Below, in pieces: positions 43,538-54,665 of a DNA stretch of 64,000 nt. The stretch covers positions 71,419 to 135,418 of the forward strand of contig MEHQ01002176.1 in NCBI GenBank assembly GCA_008828725.1, given 5' to 3'. The stretch comes from Saccharina japonica (taxonomy: Eukaryota > Sar > Phaeophyceae > Laminariales > Laminariaceae). Each line of letters starts with the position of its first letter. Within the stretch, counting starts at the first letter, position 1. Below the pieces are notes generated by a model that was given only the letters and a program-made list of their open reading frames with translations, was not told where the DNA came from and made no database searches. A program made the position numbers and the translations under genes.

Positions 43538-45790
43538 CTATCAGTACGGCCACGGCCCCGCCCGTGGCGCTAATTCTGCGTCTCCAATATTAATAGCAGT
43601 ATATAGTACCTGGTATGGTAGTACTCGTATGCTGTGATGTACCACTCTCAGCAGGAATGTAAAGACCCTCGTGCAGGCAGCTATCGATCCTGGGGGGGTC
43701 CGTTTTCTTCCCCGGGTTGTTGGAGTTGTAGATGTATCGAAGGACTTGTGATCTGGGGATGGGGCCTTATCATCTCTGGGTGCGGCGGGACCTCGACGTT
43801 ATACCGAGGTGCAACTCGTCCACCGCGCGCTGGCTCCATAAGCCCCATCCCAACCAGCCATCAGTCCGTGGGGTTGGGATTTCCACACCTTGCGAGGCGG
43901 TATCGACGCGGGGGGGGTGTCCGTTTCCGTCCCCGGGTTGTTGGAGTTGTAGATGTATTGAAGGGGTCCTGATCCGGGGTTTTTTAACATATCGTTCGCG
44001 GGTGCGGCGGGACCTCGACGTTGTCCCGAGAGGTAAAGCTCGCTGCGCGTTGGCTCCATGAGCCCCAGATCCAATCAGTCATCAGCCGATGGGGGTGGGG
44101 TTTTCACACCTTACGAGGCGATATCGACCCGGGGGGTGTCCGTTCCCGACCCTGGGTTGTTGGTGCTGTAGATGTATGGAAGCGTTTTTGATACGGGAAT
44201 GCGACACTATCGTCCCCGGGTGCGACGGGACCCGGGTGCGGCGGGACCTCGACGTTGCCCGGAGGGGAAACTCTGGCCTCGAGCTGGCTCCTTGAGAGCC
44301 AACCCATTCAGCCATCAGCCCGTCGGGTTGGTGTTTGCACACCCTGCGAGGCGGTATCGACCCGGGGGATGTTCGCTTTGTCCCCGTGGTGTTGGAGTTG
44401 TAGATGTATGGAAGGATTTATGATCCGGGGATATGACACGATCATCCTCGGATGCGGCGGGAACTCGACGATGTCCCGAGGGGTAACTCTCGCTGCGCGC
44501 TGGCTCCATGAGCTCCAGCCCAATCAGCCATCAGCCGATGAGGGTGGGGTTTCCACACCTCGCGAGGCGGTATCCACTCGGGGGAACTCCATTTTCGTCC
44601 GCGGATTGTTGGAGTTGTACATATATGGAAGAATTTATGATCCGGGTATGGGGCGTTATCATCCCCGGGTGCGGCGGGACCTCGACGTTGTCCCGAGGGG
44701 CAACTCTCGCTGCGCGCAGGGTCTGCTGGGTTTGTTCTGGATAGAGCACTAGCTTGTTTTGTGGACAGTGGGGACGGTTTTAATATTTTTGAATGTTCGA
44801 ACTCGGCGTGCCTCGCTGCATTATGTTCCAGAAAACAAACTCATTCCCAAAACTTAATGATATCTACCAAGTGGAGGACTCTACTGGAGGGAGGAGCACT
44901 CTGCTGGAGGACTCTTGTACTGGATCAGGGGCGGTAGTCAGCGCGAGCTGGCTAGGATACCACTATGCCACCTCTTGTATTCTGCTGCTGCTGCCTTGCT
45001 TTTTGCTGCTGTTGCCGCTGCTTTGTGCTGCAGCGCCGCCGCACAGCACTGTGGTAATCAACCAATAGGATGCCTGTTTCTTAACTGAACCGAAATAAAG
45101 CCGGAAGAAGCGGCCATCCCTCGGGAACCAGAGCGAACCGGTTAAACTTGCTGAAGCTGCGTATGTATGCACATCTCACCTTGCTTGCGAGTTTCGATGT
45201 GCATACTCGGGGTCCAGGACCTGGCACCTGATAACTGTTGTTGTGTCAATGCTGGTGCTGCTGCTGTTTTCTGCTGCTGCTGCTGCTGCACTGCTCTGCT
45301 GCTGTGCTGTTGCCGATTGCTGTGCGATGTGTGACTGCTGCTCACAGCCTTTTTGGATCACGTGCTGTTGTTGTGGTTTGTAATCCCGGTGCGTCACAAC
45401 TCGCGACTGCATGCAATTTATTCAGCACCAAATCTTCTAGAAAAGAGGCAGCGGGCAGAGCTTTAGTATAGATCTTGAGACTGGACGAGTGGCATGGATT
45501 TGGCGCAACCAATCAGCTGCCAGAATAGTAATTCAAAAGTTATATGTCAGCAGGTAGGCTGGCTAGATGGCTGCCAGAACTGCGTCGGGATTGCGCCACG
45601 GCCACGGCTCGGCGCGGCATGGAACCCGGTGCTCTGGGAGTTGTGGCACCGTGCCTCCTTACCCATGGGGCAAGGCGGGGTTGAAACGCATTTCGCTACC
45701 CAATTACAGACAGACAGAGCAGCGTTTATATAATAACAGGGTTGAATCGGATTGCGCTACCCAATTACAGACAGACGAACAGACAGAAAG
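43538..45790 (-). mobile_element. Helitron-like element with satellite, copy 2
   Basis: The terminal hairpin GCCACGGGCGGGGCCGTGGC (minus strand, 43,549-43,568) keeps the stem of copy 1 but has a different loop. The terminus reads GATAG instead of CTAG. About five satellite units follow (TTTCCA or TTTGCA landmarks at 43,880, 44,102, 44,334 and 44,550). An unrelated CTG-containing stretch fills 44,750-45,460. The other end (45,490-45,720) has AACCAATCAGCTGCCAGAAT and ACAGACAGAC as in copy 1, repeated once more near 45,740-45,790. Confidence 0.55.
43650..44735. repeat. ~220-bp satellite array in copy 2
   Basis: About five units with CCGGGTTGTTGGAGTTGTAG, TCATCCCCGGGTGCGGCGGG and CCGAGGGGCAAC landmarks, spaced 216-232 bp apart. 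Units are more diverged from each other than in copy 1. Confidence 0.9.
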
Positions 45791-45912
45791 GCAGCTTTTA
45801 TTTACAGTAAGATGTGCAATAAAAACTTGGTCCTTCCTGTCGCGCGTACCAGGTACCTGGCACGACGGTACACTTCTCCACAAATAAGAAATGCGGGAAA
45901 ACACCAATGTAT

Positions 45913-48046
45913 ACAAGGTTCCCCTCCGGGACATGCCTAGGGGAGTGGCGCAAGAACGAATTGAAATCCAAACTCGTACATAATTCGATATCCTACGCAA
46001 GCATATTACATCATAGTACGACGTGGTTATGAATTATCTGCATATTACCGTACATGCAGGGTACAGGCATACTCTTTTTTAGAACTGTATCAGATGACCT
46101 GCGCACTTTTGGGGATAAAAAGACTTGGAAATAGTGTGGCACCCTTACTATTGACGGCATATTTTTAACAGATTTTCCTAACGATTCCGCCAAACACTAT
46201 ATTATGTTCGCCAGTGTGTTTATGTATGTCTTTTTGTTGTGTGGAGAGGCACCACAGTTGACTTGGTTCTAGAAGGGGATCGAAATAGACTCGATTTCAG
46301 TGTTAGGGTCGATATTATCATGGTTTTATGTGGGGGATTAAACATGACTTGGTTTTTGTGATGGGTTCGAAATTGGCCTGGTTTTGGTGCGGCGGGTCGA
46401 AATTGGCTTATTTTTTGTGTCAGGGCCGAAAATGACTGTTTATTTTTCACTTTGGTTTGTTTTATGTTTGTATTATGTACTTGCGTAACCCAGACACCAC
46501 AGACAGCACACGAGCAGTGCAGAGCAATAAAACAGCATGAAGCCCGTGCGGTAGTTTTGTCCGCCCTGTATTGCTGTGGCGTCCTACTATAATATTGTTG
46601 TACTGTGTGTGTTTTTTTTTTTATCGGACCCTGTGATCTGTTGTTATAAGGGGTAGTCCGTGGTCACAGGACAGGCTCCAAAAAGCTCTGGAGTGGAAGA
46701 ATACCCTAGGGAAAATAATACACTAAATACAAAGTACAACGCAGTACGTAGTGCTGGGGGTCTCTGCTGTTGCGTAGTACATGCATGCTGCCACAGGTCC
46801 AACAACACACTGCTTGCTGGTGGTGCTGCTGCTAACTGTGCAGCAGATCCACAGTCGATATAGGCTAAGGCGCTGGATACACTTACACACTAAATACTGG
46901 ATGTATTTCGAGTCTCGTCACCTCGGGCGTCTTTCGAACAGTGGGTGGGATAACAATGCACGGTGCGCTTTTTCACCCCCCATACCAAGGTCAAGTTATT
47001 TTCGGCCCGCAGACAAATAGCAAGTAAATTTCTATCCCCCACTAAAAAGGAAAAAATTATGAACGAGAGTCTCGAACTGACGACTTCAAACAAATAACCG
47101 GGCATCGCACTCATTTGACCATATTACCAAAGGTCAAAATATGTTTTATACTGGCGTGCGTGTCCACAGCAGTGAGTGCGTGACACACCGCACATACACA
47201 TGCACAGCAGCAGTGCAGCAGAAGGAGAGAGGTAGATATGACCGATGACGGATCATAGCCTCCGATAAAGCAACTACTGCCGCTGGAGCCACAGCAGTAC
47301 AGCACGGACCTGCCACATGCGCGTGATGTTGCCTGCTGCTGCTTGTGCTGCTGGGCGGGGTTGCAACGTGTTGTTTGTGTTCTCTTTGCATGTTATCTGA
47401 TGTCTAAAAGTTTGGTGGTGTGCTTGGGGCAAGAACCCGCAACATCAGAAATATAATAATAGTTGCCGTACTCACACGTAATAAAAATGGCCCTTACATT
47501 TCGGTCCAAAGTGACCCTGGATATGTCATAGACACACAGCACAACAGCAAAGAATGCAAGACAGGTGGCGGACTACGGACAGCAGCCTTGGATAAAACAA
47601 CTACCTACAGCAGCAGTACAGCCCAGATGGATGTGCCACTCACGCACGATGTTCCCTACTGGTGTTGGCGGCAACGCTGTAACGCCGTGCTCTGTGCATG
47701 TTGTCTGTTGTCTACTGGTATCTGGTACATGTTTCTGGCCTGTGTGCATGTGAGAGAGCAAAAAACAGACAACATCTAAAAACAGAACATCGTTATTTAC
47801 TGGCACGTACGTACGAAACACGGCCTCATGCAGAAAACCCGGGAAATCGGCTTATCCACTCCCGCGGGAAAAAAAACTTCGAGCGCCCGCCACGCGAGCC
47901 ACAGAGCTCGGATCGAGCCCAAACCTCGACCAATGTGTCCGGCCGGGCCTCCCGTGTCGGGGTACTTAGCGTTTTGCCGAAAAGCGCTCGCGCGGGGAGA
48001 AAAGTTGCGAAAAGTGCGAAAATTTCACAAACATAACTATACATAT
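45913..48046 (+). mobile_element. Hairpin-headed non-coding element, copy 4 (2.1 kb)
   Basis: Starts ACAAGGTTCCCCTCCGGGAC and ends CACAAACATAACTATACATA. It holds a degenerate ~31-bp tandem stretch at 46,255-46,445 (GGGTCGAAATTGGC words), the tRNA-like unit (47,061-47,127, minus strand) and the conserved 3' domain. No conserved frame. Confidence 0.82.
47061..47127 (-). ncRNA. tRNA-like RNA polymerase III unit
   Basis: On the minus strand TGGTCAAATGAG resembles an A box and CAGTTCGAGACTC a B box, followed by T-rich tracts (47,041-47,060). It sits at the same place in the element as the other two. Confidence 0.3.
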
Positions 48047-48262
48047 ACCTGGTATCACATGACTCGTGTACAGCAAGCTGTGCGTCACACTGCCTCTGTT
48101 TGCTATAAGTGTCAACTGTTCTCACACCAAAAAGACACACGAGCAGCAATCATTTTTGGCTATCTACGTACTAGAAATCAAAGTTTTTTACAACTAATTC
48201 CACCAAAAATCAAAGGTCAGGATTTCATCCTCGTTATTATCTGCACACTGCACATACAGTTA
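48047..48262 (+). repeat. ~210-bp direct repeat, copy 1
   Basis: From TGGTATCACATGA to GCACACTGCACATACA. It recurs at 48,731-48,936 with small differences (CACACTGCCTCTG, AGCAATCATTTTTGGCT). Both copies start TG and end CA, like small long terminal repeats. Confidence 0.8.
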
Positions 48263-48360
48263 GAGGGTGGAATGCATATTTTGTTCACGTAAAATTCTCC
48301 AGTTTTTTGTCCGGGGATCTTGAAGCTGGCAAAAAGAAACTTCAACAATCAGCCAATCAG

Positions 48361-48722
48361 CTATGAGGGGAACAATCAAATTTCACAATAAAAGTCTATT
48401 CAATGTTTGTGGATGCAGCTTCCCTTTTTCCGACGGCGGGAGAGCTGGACCTTCGTCGTTGAATCGTACGAACAAAACATGGTTTGATCTGCTGCGTTAC
48501 TTACCTGCTATCGTATGTACACAAATGGGTTTGCTACACGTCACCGGGGGCAGTTCGCAGAGCTGCAACACACGGACGCTTGAGCGTGAGCTGGCCGCAC
48601 TTTACTGTAACATTGAGCTCGATGGCCGACAGCAGGCCAGTGTACCCCCTGGGGTCGGGCATGCATCAAGTCGCGGCTTCTTCACAAAGGGTAAATGCGG
48701 GGGAAAACGAATGTACGTATAA
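48361..48722 (+). other. Open frame between the two direct repeats, unrecognised
   Basis: A 119-codon frame starts ATGAGGGGAACAATC and ends at a TAA in 48,720-48,722. Its middle part (MGLLHVTGGSSQSCNTRTLE, then RELAALYCNIELDGRQQ) looks more protein-like than its surroundings. A possible donor (ACAAAG|GGTAAAT) near 48,690 would make it an exon. No domain is recognised. Being bracketed by direct repeats, it may be the internal region of a small retroelement or a captured exon. Confidence 0.3.
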
Positions 48723-48730
48723 TATATACC

Positions 48731-48936
48731 TGGTATCTGGTATCACATGATTCAGGTAGCAAGCTGGGCGTCACACTGCCTCTGCTATAAATGTCAATTG
48801 TTTGCACAAAAAAACGACAGAGAAGCAATCATTTTTGGCTTTTACGTCTTGAAATCAAGTTTTTATAACTCGTTCCTATAAAAAATCAAAGGTTAGGATT
48901 TTACCCCTGTTATTCTGTGCACACTGCACATACATT
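48731..48936 (+). repeat. ~210-bp direct repeat, copy 2
   Basis: Second copy of 48,047-48,262 in the same orientation, separated by about 470 bp. Confidence 0.8.
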
Positions 48937-49800
48937 AGTAATAGCAGCAGCAGCAGTAGCAAACACTTGAAAAAATATTATTATGGTGCGTGTCGCCCAT
49001 CCCGGTATTCGTACGTACTCGTAGTCTTCTTAGTTGACTTGAAGTAGGTCCAGTTGTGTTGTCGCGATTCGCACAACTACTGTTCGTTGCGTTCCTACTA
49101 CTACTGCTGCTGCTGGTGGTGTCTCAGTGTGCGAGGTAAAATATATACAGGCAACAGCGAGAATCATGCTGTGGGTTCCTTTTCGACAGAGGTCAAGTAA
49201 CAGCTGTTCTTGTCAGATACAGCCCCCAATACCTCTATTATTGTCTGCACATGCAACAGCACAACAGCAGTACGAGTAGTAGCAAGAAATCCTCATACCG
49301 ATTAATTGGTATCATACGTGGTTCACCAACAAAGCAGAAGTATCACGTACAGACACACACACATCGTAGAGCAGCGCGTATGCATGCATGATATATAGCA
49401 GCAGCAGTAGCAAGCAGCAGCAGGCAGGCAAAGAAGAGGACCAGAGTAGGACCTCCCAAGTAGCAGCAGGCTAGGCAGAGCAGAGCACCAGAGTAGGACC
49501 CCCCCCCCCCTTGCCCCCATATTCTTGTTTTCCTGTAATGCTCTGTCTTGCGTTGTCCAAATTACTACGTCGATATTTGCTTGAAATAAGTATGCATATG
49601 ACACAGCAATAAAGTACGACTATTAATACGAGTATAGACTGCTGTAGTCGTGCTGCTGTCAGCAAAAAAGTGAAAAGCTAGAAGAAGCTATTTCGAAGAA
49701 GAGCTGTCCATCGAAAGTTGGGCCCTTTGTCACAAAGAACTGTCTCACAGTCCACTCATAGCGACCTCTAATCGTCAAAGAATAGGTATGTTTATATACA
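48937..49800. other. No gene; CAG/CTG-rich stretches
   Basis: Several short CAGCAGCAG and CTGCTGCTG runs (about 48,945, 49,100, 49,400) and a C10 tract near 49,500. Confidence 0.45.
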
Positions 49801-49829
49801 GTAGTAGTAGTAGTAGTAGTAGTAGTAGA
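49801..49829. repeat. (GTA)n microsatellite
   Basis: Uninterrupted GTA run followed by interrupted AGGAGTAGGAG and CAGCAGCAG stretches to about 49,885. Confidence 0.95.
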
Positions 49830-50226
49830 TGAGGAGTAGGAGTAGGAGCAGCAGCAGCAGCAGTAGTAGTAGTACAAGTAGTAGGAAAAAAAACAAAAAC
49901 TGTCCCCGGACCCCGGAAATAATTTTTCCGGGAAATACTCGAACTCCTGCCAAAAAGATAGGGGGGCTCTGCTGCTGGCTGCCTTGTACGAGCGACGCCC
50001 CTCTGTCCACCACCCCGGCACCGACTCCGTCCGTACGAGGCCAGACCCCCTCTCCGACCCTGTCTCCCCCGGCGCTCGCCTCGGGTTTTGCTTGCCGTGC
50101 CTGTCACCGGCCGTTCTAACGCTCGATCGGTGTCGTCGCGAAAGCACCCGAACTCAGCTCTGAAAATAATCCATGTCCGAGAATATAATACCGGATCATG
50201 TCTTCGATTTTGAGCCGGAACCGCCC

Positions 50227-50233
50227 TTATATA
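50227..50233 (-). promoter_or_regulatory. Possible TATA box
   Basis: TATATAAGGGCGG on the minus strand, at the edge of a GC-rich stretch (50,240-50,440). Downstream on that strand lies a GC-rich open frame, but nothing recognisable. A chance match is possible. Confidence 0.2.
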
Positions 50234-50239
50234 CCAACC

Positions 50240-51079
50240 ACACACCGACACCCTGAACGATAGTACAGCAGCCGCAGGGCGCCGTAGGCGCCCGAGGTGC
50301 CCGGGCGAGCGCGGGCCGCCGCGCCACCAGAGGGACGGTTTCGCCTCTTGCGCACCACAGCACACCTCCCCTGGGCGAAATCCGGGGCCGAAACGGCCCA
50401 GGGCGCTCCCGGCACTGCCCACAGCAGACGTTTCTCCACACTAACTCCACGTGAAAAGACAACGTGCTACTACACCCTACTACACCCTACGCCCTGCACC
50501 CTACATCATTCCAAACTAGAGATACAGATATTTTTTTTTTGACATGTGACAATGTATAGCGCTTGTTCCAATTAATTATACTCGCTACTGGTGCCTGGCC
50601 GTTGCGAGCTGTGAACATCACAATCAACTACGAGCTCTTCTCGCTGCCCCGGGATATCGAAGGATGGGGGATTTAGATCGAGGCTGGGGTTAGCCCAGGC
50701 GGTTCTATATTTTTCAACAAATTGTGGGTATATACTCTACTGTAAAAACTCATGAAGACGAAGCCTATTGGCTGATTGTAGCAAACAATGCATTCCTGCA
50801 TTCGATGCAACGAGATTCTCCAGCACCAGCAAGCATGCGAAAACTACAACCATAACCACACCAGCAACAGCAGAAGAAGCAGGGGCAGAATTTGCAGCTA
50901 CCACCAATATACGACCAACACCAACAGCACCACCACCAGCTCACAGACAGACGGACCTGGCACATGGACCCGAATACATGCTGCCCACTTGTGAGATGGC
51001 AGACTGTATACATACACAGAGACACGAAATCAGGCTAAAATATCGGATGAAACTGCCTCTGCTGTTCAACAAGGAGTAA
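50240..51079. other. No gene supported
   Basis: GC-rich block to 50,440, then ordinary sequence with CACCCTAC repeats at about 50,475-50,507. A 103-codon plus frame (50,768-51,079) is Thr/Pro/Ala-rich without a domain. Confidence 0.35.
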
Positions 51080-52986
51080 TTGGTCAGTCTAACAGATATC
51101 TAGCCAGCCAAGATGCTGACTTACCATTTTGAATTGTAATTCTGGGGCAGATGATTCGACTTTTGTCCAAATCCATGCCAGAGACCGATGGCTCTTTCTA
51201 GAAGATTGTTACGTCTCGAATAGAACATCAAACCATCGAGGCTCCACTACACAAGGGGAGGATAGGGCCTCATCCCCGGATTAGATACCCATCCATACGT
51301 ACCTCTTAACTGTGACCAACCGGGGACAATAATTGCGATTCCCCTGGTGGACACCGCCCCACACGGTGTGGAAACCCCATCTTCATCGACTGATCACTGA
51401 TTTTCTGAAGAGGCTCATGAAAAACCAGCGGCACACAGGGACAATGTCCTATCTCTGGTTCAAAATGATTTCCATGCATCTACAACTCCAACAACCCGGC
51501 TACGAAAACGGACATCCCTTGAGCCGATAACGCCTCGCAAGGTATGGAAAACCCAACCCTACCGGGTGATTGCTGGCTGGAGCTCGCCAGCACGTGTTGA
51601 AAGTTGCCGCCCAGGACAACGTCGACAGTAGTGGACAAAGCATGATAGTAGATCTTCCTAAGGTAGCTATTTAGGCACTCTAGTTGGCTAAGGGTATGTT
51701 TTACGCGGCTCAATCAACTTGGATTCTTTCCCAGCCACAGCATCCCGCGTCAACCTAGAGTTGTTCCAAGCTCAGCATCCACGCCGGCCGAGTCAACCTA
51801 GAGTCTGACCGAGCACAGTATCCCAGCACTGACCACTGGCATAGGGTTAGGGTTCTGGTCGGAGGGTCGGCTTCAGGCGCCAAGCACAAACCCCCCGTAA
51901 ATATCTACTATCAAGGTTGGTGCACCCCTCCAGCAGTGGTCCCGCAGTACTCGGGGAGGATAAGGCCCCATCCCCGGATCAGGAAAACTGCCATACATCC
52001 AAAACTCCAACAACCCAGTGACGAAAACGGACATTCCACGGGTCGATACCACCCCACAAGGTGTGGGAAACCCTACCTAAATTATCTGATTCCATGTGTA
52101 GCTAGGCTCATGGTCGAAGTTCCGCCGCACTCGGGGACGACAAGGTCCCATACCCCGACCGAAACTTATTTCATACTCGTACATGTACAACTCCAACAAC
52201 GCAGGGACGAAAAGGGACACCCCCGGGTCGGTACCGCCCCGCAAGTTGTGTGGAAACCCCGGCCGCAATTATTTGCTGATTCATGAGTCGCTGGTGCTCA
52301 TGGATCCAGCGCGAGGCGAGAGTTGCCCCGCGGAACAGCGGCAATGTCCCGCCGCACCCGGGGAGGATAATGTCCTATCCCCGGATCGAACTTCCTTCCA
52401 TACATCTATAAAACCATCAACCCGGGGATGATAACGGTTATCCCCCGTGTCGATACCGCCTCACGCGGTGTGGAAACCCCAATTCTTCGGGCTGATTTAT
52501 GATCGGCTGGGGTTCATATATAGCCCGCGCTCGGCGAGATTTTCCCCTCGGGGCAACGTCGCGAGGTTCCGCCGCACCCAGGGACGAGAAGGTCGCATAT
52601 CTGCACCATAAATCCTTCCATACATCTACAACTCCAACAACCCGGGAACGAAAACGGTCATCCCCCGAGGCGATCCCGCCCCGTCAAGTGTCGGTACCCC
52701 GACCCCGCTAGCTGATTTCAGGTTTGGCTGGCGCTCATGGTCTCGATGTCCCACCGGACTCGGGGATGATAAAGCACCATCTCCGGATCATGAGTCATTC
52801 CATACATATGCAACCCCAACAAGCCGGGGACTAGAACGGACACCCCGCGGGTCGATACCACCCTGTGCGGTGCTTATTACACTTCCGTTCATGGCGGTAT
52901 ATCACGCCACACTGCGAGTACTACCACACACCCATATGGGCAAGGCAGGGCTAGCGCCACGGGTGGAGCCGTGGCTGTACCGCTAG
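51080..52986 (+). mobile_element. Helitron-like element with satellite, copy 3
   Basis: Opposite orientation to copies 1 and 2. The 3' end is at 52,983-52,986 (CTAG, followed by T), with the hairpin GCCACGGGTGGAGCCGTGGC at 52,956-52,975, identical to copy 1. The 5' part (51,080-51,210) matches the inverted 20,300-20,450 region (CATGCCAGAGACC, GGCTCTTTCTAGAAGATTG). Satellite units fill about 51,330-52,880 but are interrupted at 51,600-51,930. No Rep/helicase. Confidence 0.6.
51330..52880. repeat. ~220-bp satellite array in copy 3
   Basis: Inverted units with GTGTGGAAACCCC, CCATACATCTACAACTCCAA and GTTGCCCC landmarks. A non-satellite stretch with repeated CAACCTAGAGT words lies at about 51,750-51,800. 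Confidence 0.88.
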
Positions 52987-53010
52987 TTTATATTAAGAAA
53001 TGTTGTTAGT

Positions 53011-53165
53011 CTGTCTGTCTGGAATCATGATTTCGCGATCCAGAGCGCTTCAGCCCCACCTTGCCCCATAGGTAGAGAGGCTGGGTGCCACAACCAGTGG
53101 AACGCCGGCTCTCATGCCCCGCCGAGTCCTGGCCGTCGCGCGCTGAGCGTTTCCCCAAAATTCCA
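53011..53165 (+). repeat. 5' fragment of the Helitron-like family
   Basis: TCTGTCTGTCTGGAATCATG onward matches the inverted 20,450-20,600 region (GATCCAGAGCGCTTCAGCC, GTCCTGGCCGTCGCGCG). Confidence 0.65.
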
Positions 53166-53178
53166 TGGACAGTGACTA

Positions 53179-54172
53179 CCGTATAATACGGAAGAAACCA
53201 CACCCCGGTGGTAACATTTTGGCATTAAAAAATATTATCACCGGGTGTGCTGTTTTGGAGGGGTGTGCTATGTAACGCATCCCCGGTGATAAACGCCATG
53301 CACGAGAGCCCTGCAGCTATAGGGGGTGTGGTAACGAGAGGGTGTGACAACGACGGGGTGTGCTAACGGCATTATTGGTTGATAAGGAGAGTGAACAGAC
53401 CCTGACCAGATTCAGGGGGTGTGGTAATGAGAGGGTGTGATAACGGTGTATCAATGATTGCTATGGGGTGAGTGTGAACAGACTCCGGCCAGAATGCAGG
53501 GGGTATGTTAGCACGGGGTGTGCTAACGCATGACAAGCTTGGTCTAAACCCAGTTTATTTTTCTATTCTCACATATTGCCGGTGATGGTGAGACAAACGC
53601 TTGAAACCCAGGGATAACGGCAAAACTCCCCGCCTTGCTACGATACCGCAAAACGGTTACCAGTACCGGTACCATACAGGTACTCATTGATGAAACCCCG
53701 AGGGTTGCTGCAGGTGCTTCGCCAGTGCCGGTACCGGTACCAGTAGCCGGGGCTTGGCACACGGCGGACGTAGGAGACGTGATAACGTTAGTGCCAGTAC
53801 CGGTAAGCGCGCTGGTCCCAGAGAAAAACGACATGATGGTCGCCCGAGGCGCGGCAGCAGCAGCTACAGGTGGGGTCGAAGCCGCAGACTCGTTCGGCCC
53901 ACTGTGAGGGGGTGCAGCAGTTGCCTTCATGCTGGTGTCCATACCGGTGCGGGCGGTCGTTAATTGTGAATAATATCCATCCACAAGGTGGTGTGATAAT
54001 TGTGGAGTTTGACACTGTTTTCAGGCGTACACGCGTAGGGGGTGTGTTATCTAACGTACCCCCAGTGATGAAGTGACGTTAAAAAAACGAAGTAAAACAT
54101 ATATCACCCGGTGTGCTTATGTGGGGGGGGGGTGTTATTTAAGGGGGGTGTGCTTTCTTCCGTGTTATACGG
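53179..54172. mobile_element. TIR element with TA target duplication (994 bp)
   Basis: The left end CCGTATAATACGGAAGAAAC continues to CACACCCC. The right end is its reverse complement with two mismatches over 28 bp. TA lies on both sides (53,177-53,178 and 54,173-54,174), as in Tc1/mariner-type insertions. Subterminal GGGTGTGNTAACG motifs repeat at least eight times between 53,210 and 53,530, with a few more near the right end. They may be transposase sites. The interior has overlapping low-complexity frames (Ala/Thr/Pro/Val-rich) around GGTACCGGTACC words and no transposase. Confidence 0.8.
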
Positions 54173-54220
54173 TACGGACGGCAATTTAAGGTACATTTGG
54201 ACTATAAATTCATTCACCAA

Positions 54221-54665
54221 TGGTCCTTATAATTCCGTTCAGGTTGCTACATCGCAGCACGCTGCGAGTATTGTTGTCATGGTCTCGCGAGTCTCGAGAT
54301 CCAGAGCGTTTCAGTCCTTCGTCGCGGCATCGGCAGAGAGAGTGCTAAACACAATAAGCGGGACACTGCGTCTCACGTCGCGCCGAGTCCTGGCTGTCGC
54401 GTGCTGAGCACTGCCGACAGTCGTGGCCGTGTCACAATCCCGAGGGAGCCCTGACAGCCATCCAGCCAGCCTAACTGCTGACTGAAAATTTTGAATTACG
54501 AAATCGGTAGCTGATTGGCTGACCAAACCCATGCCAGAGGCCGCTGGCTCTTTCTAGAAGATTGGTGCTGAAAATAGCCACCCGGGTAACATAGGGTCCC
54601 TTCTCCAGATCGTGAATTCCTCCTTATCACTACAACTCCGGCCAGGGGCTCAGGGACCATGGGTA
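54221..54665 (+). repeat. 5' fragment of the Helitron-like family, second
   Basis: GATCCAGAGCGTTTCAGTCC, CCGAGTCCTGGCTGTCGCG and GCTGGCTCTTTCTAGAAGATTG match the inverted 20,330-20,560 region and partly duplicate 53,011-53,165. A short satellite-like tail ends near 54,660. Confidence 0.65.

Noticed and set aside
49775-50422. 215-codon minus-strand frame in GC-rich DNA
   Set aside because: High GC makes stops rare; other frames overlap it, it ends in a low-complexity repeat, and no domain is visible.
53544-53984. 146-codon minus-strand frame as a transposase
   Set aside because: Ala/Thr/Gly/Pro-rich with GTGTGTGT-like runs, an equally open plus-strand frame, and no catalytic motif.
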